From NCBI GenBank assembly GCA_900554095.1, contig USGC01000122.1, positions 1 to 5,568 of the forward strand: a stretch of DNA of 5,568 nt, given 5' to 3'. The notes under the pieces were generated by a model, which searched no databases, was not told the DNA's origin, and saw only the letters and a list, made by a program, of their open reading frames with translations. The stretch is from an uncultured bacterium (lineage in GTDB: Bacteria; Cyanobacteriota; Vampirovibrionia; Gastranaerophilales; Gastranaerophilaceae). This document shows positions 3,917-5,568 of this stretch, in pieces; within the stretch, counting starts at the first letter, position 1, and every line of letters starts with the position of its first letter. Made by a program: the position numbers and the translations under genes.

Positions 3917-5568
3917 ATGTCAATTCAGGTAAAAAACAAACATTTTCTGCTCGAAACCGAAAATACCACGCTTATATTAAGGGAATATTGCGGTTTTTTG
4001 GAACAGGTATATTACGGCGCCAAAATTCCCGATTATAACTTGGATTATTTAAGGAACGACCAGATTTTCGGGTTTTGTTCTTACGATAAAAACATCGGGT
4101 TAAGATACATTTACGCGGGCGCGAAATACGAATATTCGGGCGACAACACGGGCGACGGGCGCTTGCCTGCGCTTAACGTTATCGACGAAAACGGATTTAT
4201 AGGGTGCAGGCTTAAATATAAAGGATTTGAACTTGTAAATTCGCTTCCGCAGGATTATGATATGCCTGCGGTACGCGGGCTTGAAAAGGGCATAAAAATA
4301 ACCCTTTTCGACGAAGAAAAAGGCATTTCTGCCGACCTTTATTATTTTATAGCCGAAGATTGCGACGTTATTTGCAGATTCGCGCGCATAAACAACGACG
4401 GCGAGAGCAAAATTTCGCTGGTTAAAGCGGCAAGTTTGCAACTCGATTTCGAAAATCCCGATTTCGAAGCGATAACTTATTCGGGTTGTTGCGGTTCGGA
4501 ATTTCGCGTAGAAAGGCAAAATATTTTTAAAGGCAAATACGAAATAAGTTCGTGCGCGGGGCTTACGGGGCACGCTTCGAATCCGTTTTTTGCGCTTTGT
4601 TCGCGCGGGGCAACCGAAAACTACGGCGAATGTTACGCGTTCAATTTAATATACAGCGGAAATTTTAAAAACGTAATCGAGTGCGACGAACGCAACTTTT
4701 TACGCGTTTTATGCGGAATAAACGATAAAAATTTTAACTGGACGCTTGAAAAAGGCGAAAGTTTTTACACTCCGCAGGCGGTAATGACTTTCGGCGAGCA
4801 GGGGTTCGGCGGAATATCCCGCAATTTTCACAAACTTATACGCGAGCGGATTTTACCGCCGCAATTCAATAAACCCGCGCCGATCGTGGCGAACACCTGG
4901 GAAAGTTTCGGTTTTAACATAACGCAGGAAAAGTTTGTTAAATTTGCCGAAAAAGCGGCGCTTGCGGGCGCGGACACGGTAGTTTTAGACGACGGCTGGT
5001 TTCGAAGCGACGACAAAAGCGGGCTTGGCGACTGGGTTTTGTGCAAAGAAAAATTTGCGGGCGGCATCGAAGCCTGCGTTAACAAACTCAACGAATTAAA
5101 CCTTAATTTCGGGATTTGGTTCGAGCCGGAAATGATAAGCGAAAACAGCGCGCTTTATAAAACTCATCCCGATTGGGTTTTAAACAACGGCAACGAAGGC
5201 AGTTTAAGCCGCAATCAATACGTTTTAGACCTTACAAACCCGGCGGTCGTCGATTATATAACCGACCTTGTGACAGGCTTTTTATCGCATTATCCCGTAA
5301 CTTATTTAAAATGGGACGCGAACAGATATATCTCGGAAGCGGGCAGCAAATACACGAAAAACCAAGGCGAAGTGTGGCACAGATACGTTTTGGGGCTTTA
5401 CGAAGTTTTTGAAAGAATAACCAAAAAGTTTCCGAACGTGTGGATAGAAGGCTGCGCGGGCGGCGGCGGAAGATTCGATTTGGGAATGCTTTATTATCAG
5501 CCGCTTATATGGATTTCGGATAACACCGACCCTTACGGCAGGGCAGCCATTCATTACGGCGCGAGCCT
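3917..5568 (+). CDS. GH36 alpha-galactosidase (3' end beyond the window)
   Basis: The frame is open from the ATG at 3917 to the window edge, 550 codons of a family usually about 700-740 long; only the end of the barrel and the C-terminal domain are missing. Residues about 1-300 are the N-terminal beta-sandwich. The (beta/alpha)8 barrel begins near ANTWESFGFN (Trp328, Glu329), followed by LDDGWF (Asp358, Asp359), GIWFEPEM (399-406), SRNQYVLDL, KWDANR with the predicted nucleophile Asp467, EGCAGGGGRFD, and SDNTD with the predicted acid/base Asp535. The 68-residue spacing of the two Asp fits GH36. The canonical WDMNR is WDANR here. It has no signal peptide, so it is a cytoplasmic enzyme releasing galactose from melibiose, raffinose or stachyose-type sugars. 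AAGGCGG (3904-3910) sits six bases before the ATG. GCG/GGC/AAC-rich codon use marks it as resident rather than island DNA. Confidence 0.93.
   Translation, partial: MSIQVKNKHFLLETENTTLILREYCGFLEQVYYGAKIPDYNLDYLRNDQIFGFCSYDKNIGLRYIYAGAKYEYSGDNTGDGRLPALNVIDENGFIGCRLKYKGFELVNSLPQDYDMPAVRGLEKGIKITLFDEEKGISADLYYFIAEDCDVICRFARINNDGESKISLVKAASLQLDFENPDFEAITYSGCCGSEFRVERQNIFKGKYEISSCAGLTGHASNPFFALCSRGATENYGECYAFNLIYSGNFKNVIECDERNFLRVLCGINDKNFNWTLEKGESFYTPQAVMTFGEQGFGGISRNFHKLIRERILPPQFNKPAPIVANTWESFGFNITQEKFVKFAEKAALAGADTVVLDDGWFRSDDKSGLGDWVLCKEKFAGGIEACVNKLNELNLNFGIWFEPEMISENSALYKTHPDWVLNNGNEGSLSRNQYVLDLTNPAVVDYITDLVTGFLSHYPVTYLKWDANRYISEAGSKYTKNQGEVWHRYVLGLYEVFERITKKFPNVWIEGCAGGGGRFDLGMLYYQPLIWISDNTDPYGRAAIHYGAS

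Noticed and set aside
3841..4038. 65-codon plus-strand frame across the GH36 promoter and start
   Set aside because: It overlaps the promoter and the first 40 codons of the confidently identified alpha-galactosidase in another frame, and has no ribosome site.
4100..4573. 157-codon minus-strand open frame
   Set aside because: It lies wholly inside the alpha-galactosidase, is rich in Arg, Phe and Ala as expected for the complement of its codons, and shows no recognisable domain.

Overview
The window looks like chromosome from an uncultured, probably gut-associated Bacillota (Clostridia-like) bacterium. This is an inference. It rests on canonical TTGACA/TATAAT promoters with 17-base spacers, strong AGGAG-type ribosome sites, a cytoplasmic GH36 alpha-galactosidase for plant oligosaccharides, and fragments of a DUF6788-type protein and a large serine recombinase that I associate with Clostridia. 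No gene here fixes the species.

There are three blocks. (1) Bases 1-247 are the 3' end of a gene I do not recognise, followed by a terminator-like hairpin (252-290). Its base and codon use resemble the right-hand block. (2) Bases about 320-3000 are a distinctly AT-rich accessory island. A perfect consensus promoter (345-373) lies inside a symmetric set of four TATAACCC/GGGGTTA boxes. It drives a GHKL ATPase flanked by STAS-like regions (the C-terminal one resembling DUF4325), then a 202-residue all-helical protein with a HEPN-like Tyr-Asn/Lys-His-Ala-Arg motif. After a short decayed reading frame comes a compact alpha/beta hydrolase. From 3025 the DNA turns into debris: the N-terminal part of a DUF6788/ATPase-type protein cut off at 118 residues, running in another frame into the zinc-ribbon part of a large serine recombinase. 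A palindrome-rich element (3527-3656) follows, then a strong terminator (3688-3722). (3) From about 3857 a second good promoter drives a GH36 alpha-galactosidase, which is open to the window edge (550 codons visible) and was left incomplete only by the cut.

The most interesting part is the island at 320-3000. The ATPase/STAS protein has the parts of a partner-switching regulator (kinase-like ATPase plus STAS-like substrate fold) in one chain. It is tightly co-transcribed with a HEPN-like protein and followed by a small hydrolase. Accessory modules of this shape next to recombinase remnants are often defence or stress-response systems, but nothing here proves that role. The island is bracketed by two similar terminator-like segments (248-290 and 3667-3722), which may mark its boundaries.
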